From Siculibacillus sp. (GTDB lineage: Bacteria > Pseudomonadota > Alphaproteobacteria > Rhizobiales > Ancalomicrobiaceae), in NCBI GenBank assembly GCA_030247555.1, contig JAOTSD010000013.1, forward strand, positions 1-64,000: a stretch of 64,000 nucleotides of DNA, read 5' to 3'. The translations under genes were made by a program, and so were the position numbers. Each line of letters begins with the position of its first letter. Within the stretch, counting starts at the first letter, position 1. The notes below the pieces were generated by a model. That model was not told the origin of the DNA and did no database searches. It saw nothing but the letters and a program-made list of their open reading frames with translations. This document shows positions 25,052-34,582 of this stretch, in pieces.

Positions 25052-26521
25052 TCACCCGTGCGTCAGCACGATCGTCTTGGTCGCGGTGAATTCCATGAGC
25101 GCCTCGAAGCCCTTCTCGCGGCCGTGGCCGGAGCGCTTGAAGCCGCCGAAGGGCAGTTCGACGCCGCCGCCGGCGCCATAGCCGTTGACGAAGACCTGCC
25201 CCGCCCGGATCGCCCGGGCGCACCGCATCTGCCGCGCTCCGTTGGCCGTCCACACTCCGGCGACCAATCCGTAGGGCGTGGCGTTGGAAAGCTCGATCGC
25301 CTCGGCCTCGTCGTCGAAGGGGGTGACGCACAGCACCGGGCCGAACACCTCCTCCCGCCAGATCGGCGCCTCGCGCGGCACCGGCGCGAGGAGCACCGCC
25401 TCCTGATAGAAGCCGCCGGCCGGCGCGTTGGCGGCGACGCTGCCGCGCGCCACCACGCGGATGCCCGCCGCCTCCGCCCCCGCCAGCCGCGCCCCCACCC
25501 GCGCCTTCTGCCTCGCCGAGACGAGCGGCCCGAGGTCGAGATCGGCATCGTGCGGACCGGCGACCAGTGCGGCGAACCGATCGGCCAATCGGGCGACCAG
25601 TTCGTCGAAGATCGACCGTTCGACCAGGATGCGCGAGCCGGCCGAGCAGGTCTGGCCGGCGTTCTGGACGATCGCCTTGACGAGCACCGGCACCGCCGCG
25701 TCGAGGTCGGCGTCGGCGAAGACCACCTGCGGCGACTTGCCCCCGAGTTCGAGGGTACAGCCGACGTGGTTCATCGCCGCCGCCCGCTGGATCAGCGTGC
25801 CGACCTCCGGCGAACCGGTGAAGGTGACGAAGTCGATGTTCGGGTGGCCGGCGAGCGCCGCTCCGGCCTCCGCCCCGAGCCCGGTCACCACGTTGAGGAC
25901 ACCGGCCGGAAACCCGGCTTCGAGCGCCAGTTCGGCGACCCGGATCACCGACAGGCAGGCGTCCTCCGCTGGCTTGACCACCAGCGTGTTGCCGGCGGCG
26001 AGCGCGGCGCCCGCCACCCGGCCGAGGATCTGCGCCGGATAGTTCCACGGCACGATCGACCCGACGACGCCGAGCGGCTCGCGCAGGGTCATCGCGGTGT
26101 GGCCGGTGGCGATCGGGATGGTCTCGCCCATCAGCTTGTCGGCCGCGCCGCCGTAGAACTCGAAGTAGCGGGCGAGCGCCGCCGCATCGGCCCGCCCCTG
26201 CGAGATCGGCTTGCCGGTATCGCGGGATTCGAGCCCGGCGATCTCCTCGGCGTGGACCGCGACGAGCCCCGAGAGCTTCAACAGGAGCCGCCCGCGTTCG
26301 CTCGCCGAAAGCCGCGCCCACGGCCCGGTGGCGAAGGCGACGCGGGCCGCCGCGACCGCCGCGTCGATGTCCCTCTCCCCGCCGCGCGGGATGGTGGCGA
26401 AGACGGTTCCGTCGGAGGGTGCCACCACCTCGAGGCGCTCGCCGGAGATCGCCTCGCGGCGCTCGCCGTCGACGATGCCGTACCACGGCGCGATCGCGCC
26501 GCTTCCATCCGTCCGTTCCAT
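25052..26521 (-). CDS. NAD(P)-dependent aldehyde dehydrogenase
   Basis: A 489-residue ALDH-superfamily enzyme. The start at 26521 is set by GGGAG 8 nt upstream, and the extension to 26671 is a shadow. Catalytic residues are Glu258 in LELGGKSPQVV and Cys292 in GQTCSAGSR; IVPWNYPAQ (157-165) and FTGSPEVG (235-242) line the cofactor site. The overall pattern is of the betaine-aldehyde/4-aminobutyraldehyde/gamma-glutamyl-aminobutyraldehyde (PuuC-like) group. It could supply the missing aldehyde oxidation of the polyamine island 8 kb away, but its operon partner is an SDR, so that is only a possibility. Confidence 0.9.
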   Translation of the reverse strand: MERTDGSGAIAPWYGIVDGERREAISGERLEVVAPSDGTVFATIPRGGERDIDAAVAAARVAFATGPWARLSASERGRLLLKLSGLVAVHAEEIAGLESRDTGKPISQGRADAAALARYFEFYGGAADKLMGETIPIATGHTAMTLREPLGVVGSIVPWNYPAQILGRVAGAALAAGNTLVVKPAEDACLSVIRVAELALEAGFPAGVLNVVTGLGAEAGAALAGHPNIDFVTFTGSPEVGTLIQRAAAMNHVGCTLELGGKSPQVVFADADLDAAVPVLVKAIVQNAGQTCSAGSRILVERSIFDELVARLADRFAALVAGPHDADLDLGPLVSARQKARVGARLAGAEAAGIRVVARGSVAANAPAGGFYQEAVLLAPVPREAPIWREEVFGPVLCVTPFDDEAEAIELSNATPYGLVAGVWTANGARQMRCARAIRAGQVFVNGYGAGGGVELPFGGFKRSGHGREKGFEALMEFTATKTIVLTHG

Positions 26522-26787
26522 GGTCGCTCCCTCACCCGGTTCGTCGCCGGTTCGCTGCGATGTTAGTGCATCTCCGCGACCGTCCGGAAGAGGCCGCGGT
26601 ACGATCGTCGCCATCGCCGGCCCCCCTCGGGAGTGGCCGAACGCGCCGCCCCGATGTCCGCTCGATCCCATATTTCGCCTCGGATTCCGGCCGATCGGTC
26701 GACGACACGCCCGGCTTTCGCCCTACTCGCGCCGTTTTGCCCCCGACATGATCTCCGCCGTCCGGCTCCGCCGGAAGGAGAGAAGGC

Positions 26788-28197
26788 ATGAACGAACGCA
26801 ATCTGCCGGTCGTCTGGGTCCCGCCAGTTCCGCCGCAGGCGCCGGAGAACCGGCCGCCGCGCCCGAGCCGCCGCCCGCGGATCGTCCTCGCCGCGGCGCT
26901 TCTCGTCGGCGTGTCGATCATCGCCTGGGCATCGATGTCCGACGCCGGCGCCCCCACGTCGGCCCCCACGAACCCGACCGCCACCTCCGAGGCATCGCCC
27001 GCCGCGGCCACACCCCGCTCGGCGCAGGCCACCCCGGTCGGCCCCGCCACCTCCGGCGGAAGCCAGCCCTATCTCGCCGAACCCGCCGCCGCGGCGAGGC
27101 CGAAATCGAAGCCCGAGACCGACCCACCACGCGACGCCGCCGCACCGTCGACTTCGGACGCCGATGGGCGTCCGGTCAGAATCATCGGGTTGAGCCAGAA
27201 GGCGAACGGCGACGCCGCCACCCCGCCGGCGACGGTAGCGGCACCCGCTCCGACGCCCGCAACTCCGGTCGCGGCGCCCGCCCCGACACCCGCCACCCCG
27301 GCCGCGACGCCCACGCCCGCCGTGGCGCCGGTCGCGGTGCCGCCGGGCGTCGCGGCGAAGCCGGAGCCGGTTCCCCCGTCCGCCTCCACCCCGATCGGCG
27401 GACGGGCCCCGACACCCGGGACCGTGCCCGTCGCGCCGGATGTCGAGCCGAAGAAGGCCGAGGCGCCGACCCACGTCGAACCGGCCGCGCCGAACCCGGC
27501 GCCCGCTGCCGAGGCGGTACCGAAGCCGCTCGCCACGCCCGCCTCACCGACCACGACCGCCGCACCGGCCGCCCCCCCCGAAGGCCTGCGCAGCACCGTC
27601 GACGTCCCGCCGATCGCCACGCGCACCGAGCCGCCCGCGACCCCCGGACTGCAGCCGCCGACCGTCGGCGCTCCGGCTGTTCTCGCCGCGCCGCCCGCCG
27701 CCGCCAAGCCGACGCCCCCGGCGAAGGCGGCGACCGCCCCGGCCGCCGTCCCGCCCGCCGCCGCGGTCGAACCGAAGGCGGCCCGCGTCCCCGAACCGCG
27801 ACCGCAGGTCGTCCGCCCGCCGGTCGTCGCGACACCCGGCATGCCCAAGCAGATGCCCGGCGAGGACGGCCGCGCCTTCGCCGAACGGCTCGCCGCGGTG
27901 CGTCGCGACGAGGCCCGCCGTCTGCGCGTCGCGCCGCCGGCCGAGTTCGAGGACGAGGAAGTGGTGTTGGAGCGGCCGCGCCGCGGCTGGAGCATCTTCC
28001 CGCCCTTCGACGACGATCCGCCGCCCCGGCAGGTGTTGCGTCCGTTCGATCCGCCGCCGCGCGTCGTCGAACGACCGATCGCTCATTCGAACTGCCACTA
28101 TCACGCCTGGCCGACCGAGGACATGGAGTTCCACCGCGACGTCCAGTGCCACTGGCACCGCAACGCCCGCGACACCAGTCTGCGCTACGTGCGCTGA
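26788..28197 (+). CDS. Pro/Ala-rich single-pass protein with C-terminal CHxH-x14-CHxH cluster
   Basis: A 469-residue protein of no recognised family. GGAAGGAGAG precedes the start. A short proline-rich cytoplasmic head is followed by a membrane segment (about residues 31-50, IVLAAALLVGVSIIAW), then about 300 residues of low-complexity Pro/Ala/Thr with a short APAPTPATP repeat (near 153-180). A charged region (MPGEDGRAFAERLAAVRRDEARRL) and an aromatic-proline stretch lead to the end, where CHYH (436-439) and CHWH (454-457) are separated by 14 residues. The long linker could span the periplasm as in TonB or TolA. The paired Cys/His motifs suggest metal or heme binding, but no known haem or zinc family is matched. 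Function unknown. Confidence 0.7.
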   Translation: MNERNLPVVWVPPVPPQAPENRPPRPSRRPRIVLAAALLVGVSIIAWASMSDAGAPTSAPTNPTATSEASPAAATPRSAQATPVGPATSGGSQPYLAEPAAAARPKSKPETDPPRDAAAPSTSDADGRPVRIIGLSQKANGDAATPPATVAAPAPTPATPVAAPAPTPATPAATPTPAVAPVAVPPGVAAKPEPVPPSASTPIGGRAPTPGTVPVAPDVEPKKAEAPTHVEPAAPNPAPAAEAVPKPLATPASPTTTAAPAAPPEGLRSTVDVPPIATRTEPPATPGLQPPTVGAPAVLAAPPAAAKPTPPAKAATAPAAVPPAAAVEPKAARVPEPRPQVVRPPVVATPGMPKQMPGEDGRAFAERLAAVRRDEARRLRVAPPAEFEDEEVVLERPRRGWSIFPPFDDDPPPRQVLRPFDPPPRVVERPIAHSNCHYHAWPTEDMEFHRDVQCHWHRNARDTSLRYVR

Positions 28198-28227
28198 TCG
28201 CGGCCGAAGGAGACGAAATCCAGCGCC

Positions 28228-28755
28228 TCAGGGCGCCCACAACGCTGGGCGCATCCACAGGGGCGGCACCTCGAGCACGCCCTCGAGTGGCGGCTCGATC
28301 TCGCCGAAGCCGACCGAGCGCCACCCTCCGCGCCACTCCTCCGGCAGGGGATAGGGCGGCACGACGCGCTCCTCCGGCACGAAGCCGAACCGCGCGTAAT
28401 AGGCGGGATCTCCGGCCACCAGGACAAGGGACCCGCCGTCGTCCTTCAGGCGGCGAAGCCCCTCGCCGACGAGCGCCGCGCCGATCCCCCGTCGCTGACG
28501 CGCCGGCGCCACCGCCAACGGACCGAGGAGATCGATCCGTTCCGTCCGTCCGGCGACGCCGCAACGCGTGAAGGCGACGTGGCCGACGAGTTCTCCGTCG
28601 GCGATGGCCACCAGCGAGAGGACGTCTCCGCCCGCCCCGACCAGATCCCGCACCAGGGGCAGCAGGTCCTCATCGGGAAACGCCGCCGGATGGAGCACCT
28701 CGAGCGCCGCGAGGTCTTCTCGCCGGCTCTCGCGAATCTCGATCCCGTCGTTCAT
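28228..28755 (-). CDS. GNAT-family N-acetyltransferase
   Basis: A 175-residue GNAT enzyme. The start at 28755 (MNDGIEIRES) is preferred to 28773 because GGAGGAG falls where codons 2-4 of the longer form would be, about 10 nt before the second ATG. The acetyl-CoA motif is LAVAPARQRRGIGAALVGEGL, followed by VLVAGDPAYYARFGF, which marks the YhbS-type subgroup. The acceptor substrate is unknown. It lies 41 bp downstream of recR on the same strand and is probably co-transcribed with it. Confidence 0.85.
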   Translation of the reverse strand: MNDGIEIRESRREDLAALEVLHPAAFPDEDLLPLVRDLVGAGGDVLSLVAIADGELVGHVAFTRCGVAGRTERIDLLGPLAVAPARQRRGIGAALVGEGLRRLKDDGGSLVLVAGDPAYYARFGFVPEERVVPPYPLPEEWRGGWRSVGFGEIEPPLEGVLEVPPLWMRPALWAP

Positions 28756-28796
28756 CGGTCCGCGCTCCTCCATCGATCGCCTCTCGATTCCGCTGC

Positions 28797-29417
28797 TCAG
28801 AACTTCGTCCGTGCCCGCATCGCCTGGGCGAGGGTGCCGTCGTCGAGATAGTCGAGCTCACCGCCGACCGGCACGCCGTGGGCGAGGCGGGTGACGGTGA
28901 TCGCGTGGCCCTCCTCGGCGAGTTGGGCGAGTTGGTCGGTGACGTAGTGCGCCGTGGTCTGGCCCTCGACCGTGGCGTTGACCGCGAGCACCACCTCGCG
29001 GATGCCGCCCTGCCGGCAGCGCTCGACCAGCGTGGCGATGGCGAGGTCGCCGGGACCGACACCGTCGAGCGGCGACAACACCCCGCCGAGCACATGGTAG
29101 CGCGCGTCGATCGCTCCGGCCCGCTCGAGCGCCCAGAGGTCCGAAACGTCCTCCACCACCACCAGCACCGAACCGTCGCGCGTCGCATCCCGGCAGACGG
29201 TGCAGGGCTCGACCGTGTCGACGTTGCCGCAGATCGAACACACCCCGACGGTGTCGAGCGCCGCCCGGAAGGCCGCCGTGAGGGGCGCCAGCAGGCTCTC
29301 CTTCTTCTTGATCAGGTGCAGTGCGGCGCGGCGGGCCGAACGCGGCCCGAGCCCCGGCAACTTGCCGAGCAACTGGATCAATCGCTCGATCTCGGCACCG
29401 GCGACGTGTCTGGCCAT
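28797..29417 (-). CDS. recR: Recombination mediator RecR
   Basis: A 206-residue protein with the family's usual length. A helix-hairpin-helix ([20 protein letters not shown]), a C4 zinc finger (C60, C63, C72, C75) and a TOPRIM domain ([18 protein letters not shown]...YHVLGG) are followed by the conserved [18 protein letters not shown] end. With RecF/RecO it loads RecA on gapped DNA. The start at 29417 follows GAGGAAA by 8 nt; the longer frame to 29567 is not needed. In many alphaproteobacteria recR sits by dnaX and ybaB. Here it is next to a GNAT gene, some 34 kb from the SRP RNA gene at the right edge. Confidence 0.95.
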   Translation of the reverse strand: MARHVAGAEIERLIQLLGKLPGLGPRSARRAALHLIKKKESLLAPLTAAFRAALDTVGVCSICGNVDTVEPCTVCRDATRDGSVLVVVEDVSDLWALERAGAIDARYHVLGGVLSPLDGVGPGDLAIATLVERCRQGGIREVVLAVNATVEGQTTAHYVTDQLAQLAEEGHAITVTRLAHGVPVGGELDYLDDGTLAQAMRARTKF

Positions 29418-29682
29418 GCGGACGTTTCCTCGGCTCGATTCGGCGATCCCGATCCTACACGCCCGCCGCACGGCTCGTCGCGACTCCCCCGCCCCTCCCC
29501 CGGGGAGACTCCGTCGCCCGCACGAGTACCGAACGGTACGGTTCTCGTCTCGACGAATACTGATCACCTCAAGTCATCGTCGGCCGAAAGTCGATTCGGA
29601 CCGGATCCAACGTCGTCCCGTCAACCATTCGTCAACGAATTCGGCGCAGCATGTACCCGAGATCAACGAAAGAGGAGCCCAG

Positions 29683-29838
29683 ATGAACCTTTCGAAATCC
29701 TTCGGGAACGAGTTCGTCGACGGGGTCCTCGAGGCCGCGCCGACCCTCACTCCCGACCGGAGCATCGATAATCGGCCGGATGGCCCCGCTCGCTTCCGGG
29801 CGGATCCGCCACCGGGCCACGACGGGGTCGCCGCCTGA
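29683..29838 (+). CDS. Small 51-residue protein with strong ribosome site
   Basis: The 52-codon frame starts ATG at 29683, 5 nt after AGAGGAG, and reads MNLSKSFGNEFVDGVLEAAP and on to a TGA at 29838. A perfect intrinsic-type hairpin starts 22 bp later. The first half is likely helical and amphipathic; the second is polar, with Asp, Arg and Pro. There is no signal, membrane segment or Cys. No family is recognised. The isolated setting between divergent recR and ybgC, the good ribosome site and the dedicated terminator argue that it is expressed. It could instead be a leader peptide or part of a small RNA. Confidence 0.5.
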   Translation: MNLSKSFGNEFVDGVLEAAPTLTPDRSIDNRPDGPARFRADPPPGHDGVAA

Positions 29839-29860
29839 CGGCGACCGAACGACGGATACC

Positions 29861-29890
29861 GAGGCCGGTTCGGACCCCCGAACCGGCCTC
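29861..29890 (+). terminator. Terminator of the 51-residue small gene
   Basis: GAGGCCGGTTCGG (29861-29873) pairs perfectly with CCGAACCGGCCTC (29878-29890) around a 4-nt loop, followed by TTCTCGTCGG. The only plus-strand gene it can serve is the small frame ending at 29838. Confidence 0.75.
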
Positions 29891-30052
29891 TTCTCGTCGG
29901 CTTCGTCGCTTCGCCTCCTCGGGCACGACGTCATCGCCGTGAGCGCTCCGCGAGCAGCGGATCCCCCCGCGCCCCGGCGCGGTTGATGTTCCGGTGGTTG
30001 TTGCCTATTCGTGGGGCCGCATCGCGCCCCCGGTCGGGGCAGGAGAGGCCGA

Positions 30053-30532
30053 ATGAGCGACACCGACTGCGATCTCCCGCGGACCACGACCTTCGAGCAT
30101 TCGCTCCCGGTGCGGGTCTATTGGGAGGACACCGACGCCGGCGGCATCGTCTACCACGCCTCGCACGTCCGCTTCTTCGAGCGCGGCCGCACCGAATTCC
30201 TGCGCGCCCTCGGCCTCACCCAGACCGACCTCGCCGCCGACGGACCCGGCCTGCTCTTCGCCGTCCGCCGCATGGAGACCGATTATCTCAAGGCGGCGAA
30301 GCTCGACGACCTGCTCACGGTGTCCACCTCGGTGTGCGACATCGGCGGCGCCCGACTGACCATGCGCCAGCGGCTGACCCGCGGTGACGAGGTCATCGCC
30401 ACCGCCGTGGTGATCGTCGTCGGCATCACCCGCGACGGGCGCGCCCGGCGCATCCCCGATCATCTGCGCACCCTCTTCGGCCATCCGCCCCACGAGGCCG
30501 GCGCGATCGATGCGGCGACGCAGCAAGCGTAA
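30053..30532 (+). CDS. ybgC: Tol-Pal-associated acyl-CoA thioesterase YbgC
   Basis: A 159-residue hotdog-fold thioesterase. The ATG at 30053 follows GGAGAGG; the frame to 30011 is longer but lacks support. The catalytic signature VYWEDTDAGGIVYHASHVRFFERGRTEFLR (about 21-50) includes the active Asp and His of YbgC/4-hydroxybenzoyl-CoA thioesterases. YbgC acts in the cytosol on acyl-CoA or acyl-ACP and belongs to the tol-pal operon in most proteobacteria. It is followed by a 302-bp gap with a weak hairpin before tolQ, so tolQ may also have its own promoter. Confidence 0.93.
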   Translation: MSDTDCDLPRTTTFEHSLPVRVYWEDTDAGGIVYHASHVRFFERGRTEFLRALGLTQTDLAADGPGLLFAVRRMETDYLKAAKLDDLLTVSTSVCDIGGARLTMRQRLTRGDEVIATAVVIVVGITRDGRARRIPDHLRTLFGHPPHEAGAIDAATQQA

Positions 30533-30834
30533 CCGTTTCTTAACCCTGACAATGGCTTGCTGACGCGGACGCGGGCTCTGCCGAGCCCTCGTTTGGTCAT
30601 ATTCCGTGGGCAGAAGATCTCGGACGGAGATCGGGGCCGGAGGATGCGGGTCGACACCCGCCGGATCGGACGACGACCGGAACGTGCCGCCCGCCGTCCG
30701 TTGCGGGAAGCCGGTGTCGCTCGTCCGACGACCGCGTTCCGGCTTCGCCTCGTCCCCGTCGCGATCCACGCCCCTCGTCCGGCCGCCGCCGCGGCCTCCG
30801 CCCGCGCCGTGCTCGGCGACAAGGAATCGGATTC
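30533..30834 (+). promoter_or_regulatory. 302-bp ybgC-tolQ intergenic region
   Basis: No gene is supported. At its left edge GTAA-N7-TTAA (30529-30543) differs by one base from the CtrA full-site pattern. A 6-bp hairpin GGGCTC/GAGCCC (30573-30588) followed by TCGTTT could terminate or attenuate the ybgC transcript. The tolQ start has AAGGA 9 nt upstream. A tolQ promoter is likely here, but no clear -35/-10 pair was found. Confidence 0.4.
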
Positions 30835-31551
30835 ATGAACGCAGATGTCGCCCAGGTGGCGCTCGCCGCCCCGACCGCCTCGATCTCGCTCCTGTCGCTG
30901 TTCTGGTCGGCCCACATCGTCGTCAAACTGGTGATGGCCGGCCTCTTCCTCGCCTCGGTCTGGTGCTGGGCGATCATCGTCGACAAGGTCGTGCTGTTCC
31001 TGCGCACCCGCCGGCAGATGGACAACTTCGAGCAGGTGTTCTGGTCCGGCCAGAGCCTCGAGGACCTCTATCGCACGCTCTCGGCGCGCAACAACCACGG
31101 CATGCCGGCGCTCTTCGTCGCGGCGATGCGCGAATGGAAGCGCTCCCACGAGGGCGGCCGCCCGGCGATCGGCTCGTTGCAGCAGCGCATCGACAAGGTG
31201 ATGGACGTCACCATCAATCGCGAGGTCGACCGCTTCAATTCCAACCTGCTGGTGCTCGCCACCATCGGCGCCTCCGGCCCCTTCATCGGCCTCTTCGGCA
31301 CGGTGTGGGGCATCATGACCGCCTTCCAGGGCATCGCCGCCTCGAAGAACACCTCGCTCGCCGTCGTCGCGCCGGGCATCGCAGAGGCGCTCTTCGCCAC
31401 CGCCATCGGCCTCGTCGCCTCGATCCCGGCGGTCATCGCCTACAACAAGCTCTCCTCCGACGCCGGCGCGCTCGGTGGCCGGCTCGAGACCTTCGCCGAC
31501 GAATTCTCGGCCATCCTGTCGCGTCAGATCGACGAACGGCACGCCGGCTGA
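30835..31551 (+). CDS. tolQ: Tol-Pal system protein TolQ
   Basis: A 238-residue inner-membrane protein of the MotA/TolQ/ExbB family. The first membrane helix (residues about 25-47, HIVVKLVMAGLFLASVWCWAII) is followed by a cytoplasmic loop, then two helices (LLVLATIGASGPFIGLFGTVWGIMTAF and IAEALFATAIGLVASIPAVIAYN). The conserved Thr/Gly pattern GLFGTVWGIM forms the proton channel with TolR. It powers Tol-Pal-driven outer-membrane constriction at division. It is 18 bp upstream of tolR. Confidence 0.96.
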   Translation: MNADVAQVALAAPTASISLLSLFWSAHIVVKLVMAGLFLASVWCWAIIVDKVVLFLRTRRQMDNFEQVFWSGQSLEDLYRTLSARNNHGMPALFVAAMREWKRSHEGGRPAIGSLQQRIDKVMDVTINREVDRFNSNLLVLATIGASGPFIGLFGTVWGIMTAFQGIAASKNTSLAVVAPGIAEALFATAIGLVASIPAVIAYNKLSSDAGALGGRLETFADEFSAILSRQIDERHAG

Positions 31552-31569
31552 ACCGGGGGAGGACGAACC

Positions 31570-32028
31570 ATGGCCATGGCGGTCGGCGGAGCCGGCGGAA
31601 CGGGTGGACGACGCGGACGGCGGTCGCGGGCGCGTCGCGGCCCGATCGCCGACATGAACATGACGCCGTTCATCGACGTCATGCTGGTGCTGCTCATCAT
31701 CTTCATGGTGGCGGCGCCGATGATGACGGTGGGCGTGCCGGTCGACCTGCCGGAGACCCGCGCCAAGGCGATGGAGGGTCAGACCCAGCCGGTGACCGTC
31801 TCGGTCGACGGCCAGGGCCGGATCTTCATCATGGACGCCGAGCTGAAGCTCGACGACCTGGTGCCCAAGCTCAAGGCGATCGCCAAGAACGGCGTCGAGG
31901 AACGCATCCTGGTGCGCGGCGACCGCGCCACCGACTACGGCACCATCCTGCGCGTCATGGGCCGGCTCAACGACGCCGGCTTCAAGAAGATCGGCCTCGT
32001 CTCCCTGCCGGAGACGGCGTCGCGGTGA
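31570..32028 (+). CDS. tolR: Tol-Pal system protein TolR
   Basis: A 152-residue ExbD/TolR protein. A Gly/Arg-rich cytoplasmic head is followed by a single helix containing the proton-path Asp ([26 protein letters not shown]), then a periplasmic domain ending [12 protein letters not shown]. It partners TolQ. The stop overlaps a possible GTG start of tolA (GTGA), showing tight coupling. Confidence 0.95.
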   Translation: MAMAVGGAGGTGGRRGRRSRARRGPIADMNMTPFIDVMLVLLIIFMVAAPMMTVGVPVDLPETRAKAMEGQTQPVTVSVDGQGRIFIMDAELKLDDLVPKLKAIAKNGVEERILVRGDRATDYGTILRVMGRLNDAGFKKIGLVSLPETASR

Positions 32029-32036
32029 GGACATCC

Positions 32037-33161
32037 ATGCGTCCCGGCCTGCCAGCCTCGGTCGTCCTGCACGCCACGTTGATCGCGTGGATCGTGGTGG
32101 GATTGCCGTGGAAGCGCCCCGCCGAGGACGCCGTCGTCGTCGACGCCATGCCGATCGAGTTCGTGCCGGTGGCCGACGTCGCCGCCCTCCGGCTCGGCCA
32201 GAAGACGGCGAAGCCCAAGGACGAGGTCACACCGAAGGAGACGAAGCAGGCGGCCAAGGAGAGCGAAGGCGCCCGCGCCGGCACCGACAAGCTCGAAGAG
32301 CCGCCGCCGCCGGTTCCCCAAGTGAAGCCGGAGCCGCCGAAGCCCGAACCGCCGAAGCCCGAACCGCCGAAGCCCGAGCCGCCGAAGCCCGAGCCGATCA
32401 AGGCCCCGGAACCCCGGCCGCAGCCCGCACCGAAGCCCGAGCCGGTCAAGGCGCCCGAGCCCAAGCCCGAACTGCCCAAGGAAGCGGAGAAGGCCAAGGA
32501 TCTTGGCGAGGGCAAGCCGCCGGTGCCGAAGGAGCCGCCCAAGGACACCAAGGCGCTCGACAAGCTGCTCGAGGACCAGAAGAAGCTCGACGAGAAGAAG
32601 GCCGAGGAGAAGCGCCTCGCCGACGCCAAGGCGGCCGCCGACGCCAAGGCCAGGGCCGACGCCAAGGCCGCCGCCGACCGCGCCGCCAAGGCCGCCGCCG
32701 ACAAGGCCGCGGCGGAGAAGGCGGCGCAGGAGGCCAGGGCGAAGTCGCAGTTCAATCCCGGGCAGATCTCCGACATCCTCAACAAGAACCAGACGGGCTC
32801 CTCGGCATCGAAGGTCCAGCAGACGGCGAGCCTCGGGTCGCCCTCCGGCCGGCTCAACGTCGCCCGCATGACCCAGTCGGAGACCGACGCTCTGGTCGGC
32901 CAGATCAAGCGCTGCTGGAACCCGCCGATCGGGTCGGCCGAGGCCGGGATCGGCGTCACGCTGCGCTTCTCGATGAATCAGGACGGCACCCTCTCCGGCC
33001 AGCCGGAGATCGTCGACACCCCGAACCACCCGCTCGGCGTGGCGCTCGCCGCCTCGGCGCGGCGCGCCCTGCAACAGTGCGGTCCCTACAAGATGCCTCC
33101 CGAGAAATACGCCGCTTGGCGGCTGGTGGAGGCGACCTTCAATCCCAAGGACGTCTTCTGA
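32037..33161 (+). CDS. tolA: Tol-Pal system protein TolA
   Basis: A 374-residue protein with an N-terminal anchor [18 protein letters not shown] that includes the SHLS-like TolQR contact. A long periplasmic linker contains five consecutive E-P-P-K-P type units (about 98-120) and an Ala/Lys/Asp helical stretch (about 185-245). It ends in a TonB/TolA C-terminal domain with [12 protein letters not shown] and [14 protein letters not shown]. It links the TolQR motor to TolB/Pal. The ATG at 32037 follows GTGAGG by 6 nt; a GTG at 32025 would overlap the tolR stop and add 4 residues. The linker is proline-rich near the membrane, as in other Hyphomicrobiales TolA proteins. Confidence 0.93.
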   Translation: MRPGLPASVVLHATLIAWIVVGLPWKRPAEDAVVVDAMPIEFVPVADVAALRLGQKTAKPKDEVTPKETKQAAKESEGARAGTDKLEEPPPPVPQVKPEPPKPEPPKPEPPKPEPPKPEPIKAPEPRPQPAPKPEPVKAPEPKPELPKEAEKAKDLGEGKPPVPKEPPKDTKALDKLLEDQKKLDEKKAEEKRLADAKAAADAKARADAKAAADRAAKAAADKAAAEKAAQEARAKSQFNPGQISDILNKNQTGSSASKVQQTASLGSPSGRLNVARMTQSETDALVGQIKRCWNPPIGSAEAGIGVTLRFSMNQDGTLSGQPEIVDTPNHPLGVALAASARRALQQCGPYKMPPEKYAAWRLVEATFNPKDVF

Positions 33162-33196
33162 CGCCTCCCCGAGACGACACGACGAGGACACCGACG

Positions 33197-34582
33197 ATGC
33201 CGAGCAACGTGACCATCGCGACCGATCCCGCGGCGAGCCCCGAAACGCGGCGCGCCCGGCGGGGGCGGCGGCTGCGCGCCCTCGCCCTCGCCCTCCTCGG
33301 ACTGGCCGCCGGCCTGGCCGGAACGTTCGGCGCGAGCCCGCCGGCCGCCGCGCAGTTGAAGATCACCGTCACCCCCGGCGCCGCCTTCCAGCCGATGCCG
33401 ATCGCGGTGCCGACCTTCACCGGCGACCCGCAGCTCGGCGCCCAGGTGGCGCAGATCGTCGCGCAGGACCTCAAGACCTCCGGCTATTTCACCGTCCTCG
33501 ACCCCGCCTCCTACCTCGAGCGCTCGGTCGGCGCCGACGTGACGCCGAACTTCAACAACTGGCGCGGCATCAACGCCCAGGCCCTGGTCGCCGGCACCGT
33601 CACCCATCAGGGCGGCCAGATCGTCGCCCAGGTCCGGGTGTGGGACGTCTTCGGCGGCTCGCAACTCGTCGGCTCGCAGTTCGCCACCTCGCCCGACAAC
33701 GTCCGCCGCCTCGCCCACATCGTTGCCGACGCCGCCTATTCGCAGCTCACCGGCTTCAAGGGCTTCTTCGACAGCCGCGTCGCCTTCGTCGACGAATCCG
33801 GGCCGAAGTCGAACCGGGTGAAGAAACTCGCCATCATGGACTGGGATGGCGCCAACGTGCGTTATCTCACCCGCGGCCAGGAACTGGTGCTGACCCCGCG
33901 CTTCTCGCCGTCGAGCCAGCAACTCGCCTACATGTCCTACGGCGCCGGCGACCCGAAGGTGTTCATCCTCAACGTCGCCTCCGGCGCCCGCCAACTCGTC
34001 GGCGACTTCCCGTCGATGACCTTCTCGCCGCGCTTCTCGCCCGACGGCGGCACCCTGGTCTTCTCCATGCAGAAGGAAGGCGACGCCAACATCTTCTCGA
34101 TGAACCTCGGCGGTCGCGCCGTGCAGCAGCTCACCTCGGGCGCCTCGATCGACACTTCGCCGTCCTTCTCGCCGGACGGCTCGCAGATCGTCTTCGAGTC
34201 CGACCGCGGCGGCACGCAGCAGCTCTACGTCATGGCTCGCGGCGGCGGCGCAGCGCGACGCATCTCCTTCGGTTCCGGTCGCTACGGCACGCCGGTGTGG
34301 TCGCCCGATCCGGACAACCCGTTCATCGCCTTCACCAAGCAGGAGGGCGGTTCGTTCAAGATCGGCGTGATGAAGCCCGACGGCACCGGCGAGCGCATCC
34401 TCACCGAGGGTTTCCACAACGAGGGCCCGACCTGGGCGCCGAACGGCCGCTACGTCATGTTCTTCCGCGAGGAGGGCGGGCAGTCCGGCCTGTGGCTCGC
34501 CGACGTCACCGGCCACGTGCTGACCCGCGTTCCGACTCCCGCCGGCGCCTCCGATCCGTCCTGGTCGCCGCTCACCAAGTGA
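33197..34582 (+). CDS. tolB: Tol-Pal system beta-propeller protein TolB
   Basis: A 461-residue periplasmic protein. An Arg-rich head and hydrophobic core ([19 protein letters not shown]) end in PPAAAQ, the probable Sec cleavage site at about residue 52. The N-terminal TolB domain ([22 protein letters not shown]) is followed by six WD40-like propeller blades with repeated FSPDG/PRFSPSS and S-P-x-W motifs, ending [15 protein letters not shown]. It binds Pal and TolA. It starts 35 bp after tolA and the ATG was chosen by position and signal. Confidence 0.95.
   Translation: MPSNVTIATDPAASPETRRARRGRRLRALALALLGLAAGLAGTFGASPPAAAQLKITVTPGAAFQPMPIAVPTFTGDPQLGAQVAQIVAQDLKTSGYFTVLDPASYLERSVGADVTPNFNNWRGINAQALVAGTVTHQGGQIVAQVRVWDVFGGSQLVGSQFATSPDNVRRLAHIVADAAYSQLTGFKGFFDSRVAFVDESGPKSNRVKKLAIMDWDGANVRYLTRGQELVLTPRFSPSSQQLAYMSYGAGDPKVFILNVASGARQLVGDFPSMTFSPRFSPDGGTLVFSMQKEGDANIFSMNLGGRAVQQLTSGASIDTSPSFSPDGSQIVFESDRGGTQQLYVMARGGGAARRISFGSGRYGTPVWSPDPDNPFIAFTKQEGGSFKIGVMKPDGTGERILTEGFHNEGPTWAPNGRYVMFFREEGGQSGLWLADVTGHVLTRVPTPAGASDPSWSPLTK

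Noticed and set aside
32333-32400. Tandem CCGAAGCCCGAGC-type repeats considered as a DNA repeat element
   Set aside because: They encode the E-P-P-K-P linker of TolA and are a normal protein-level repeat.
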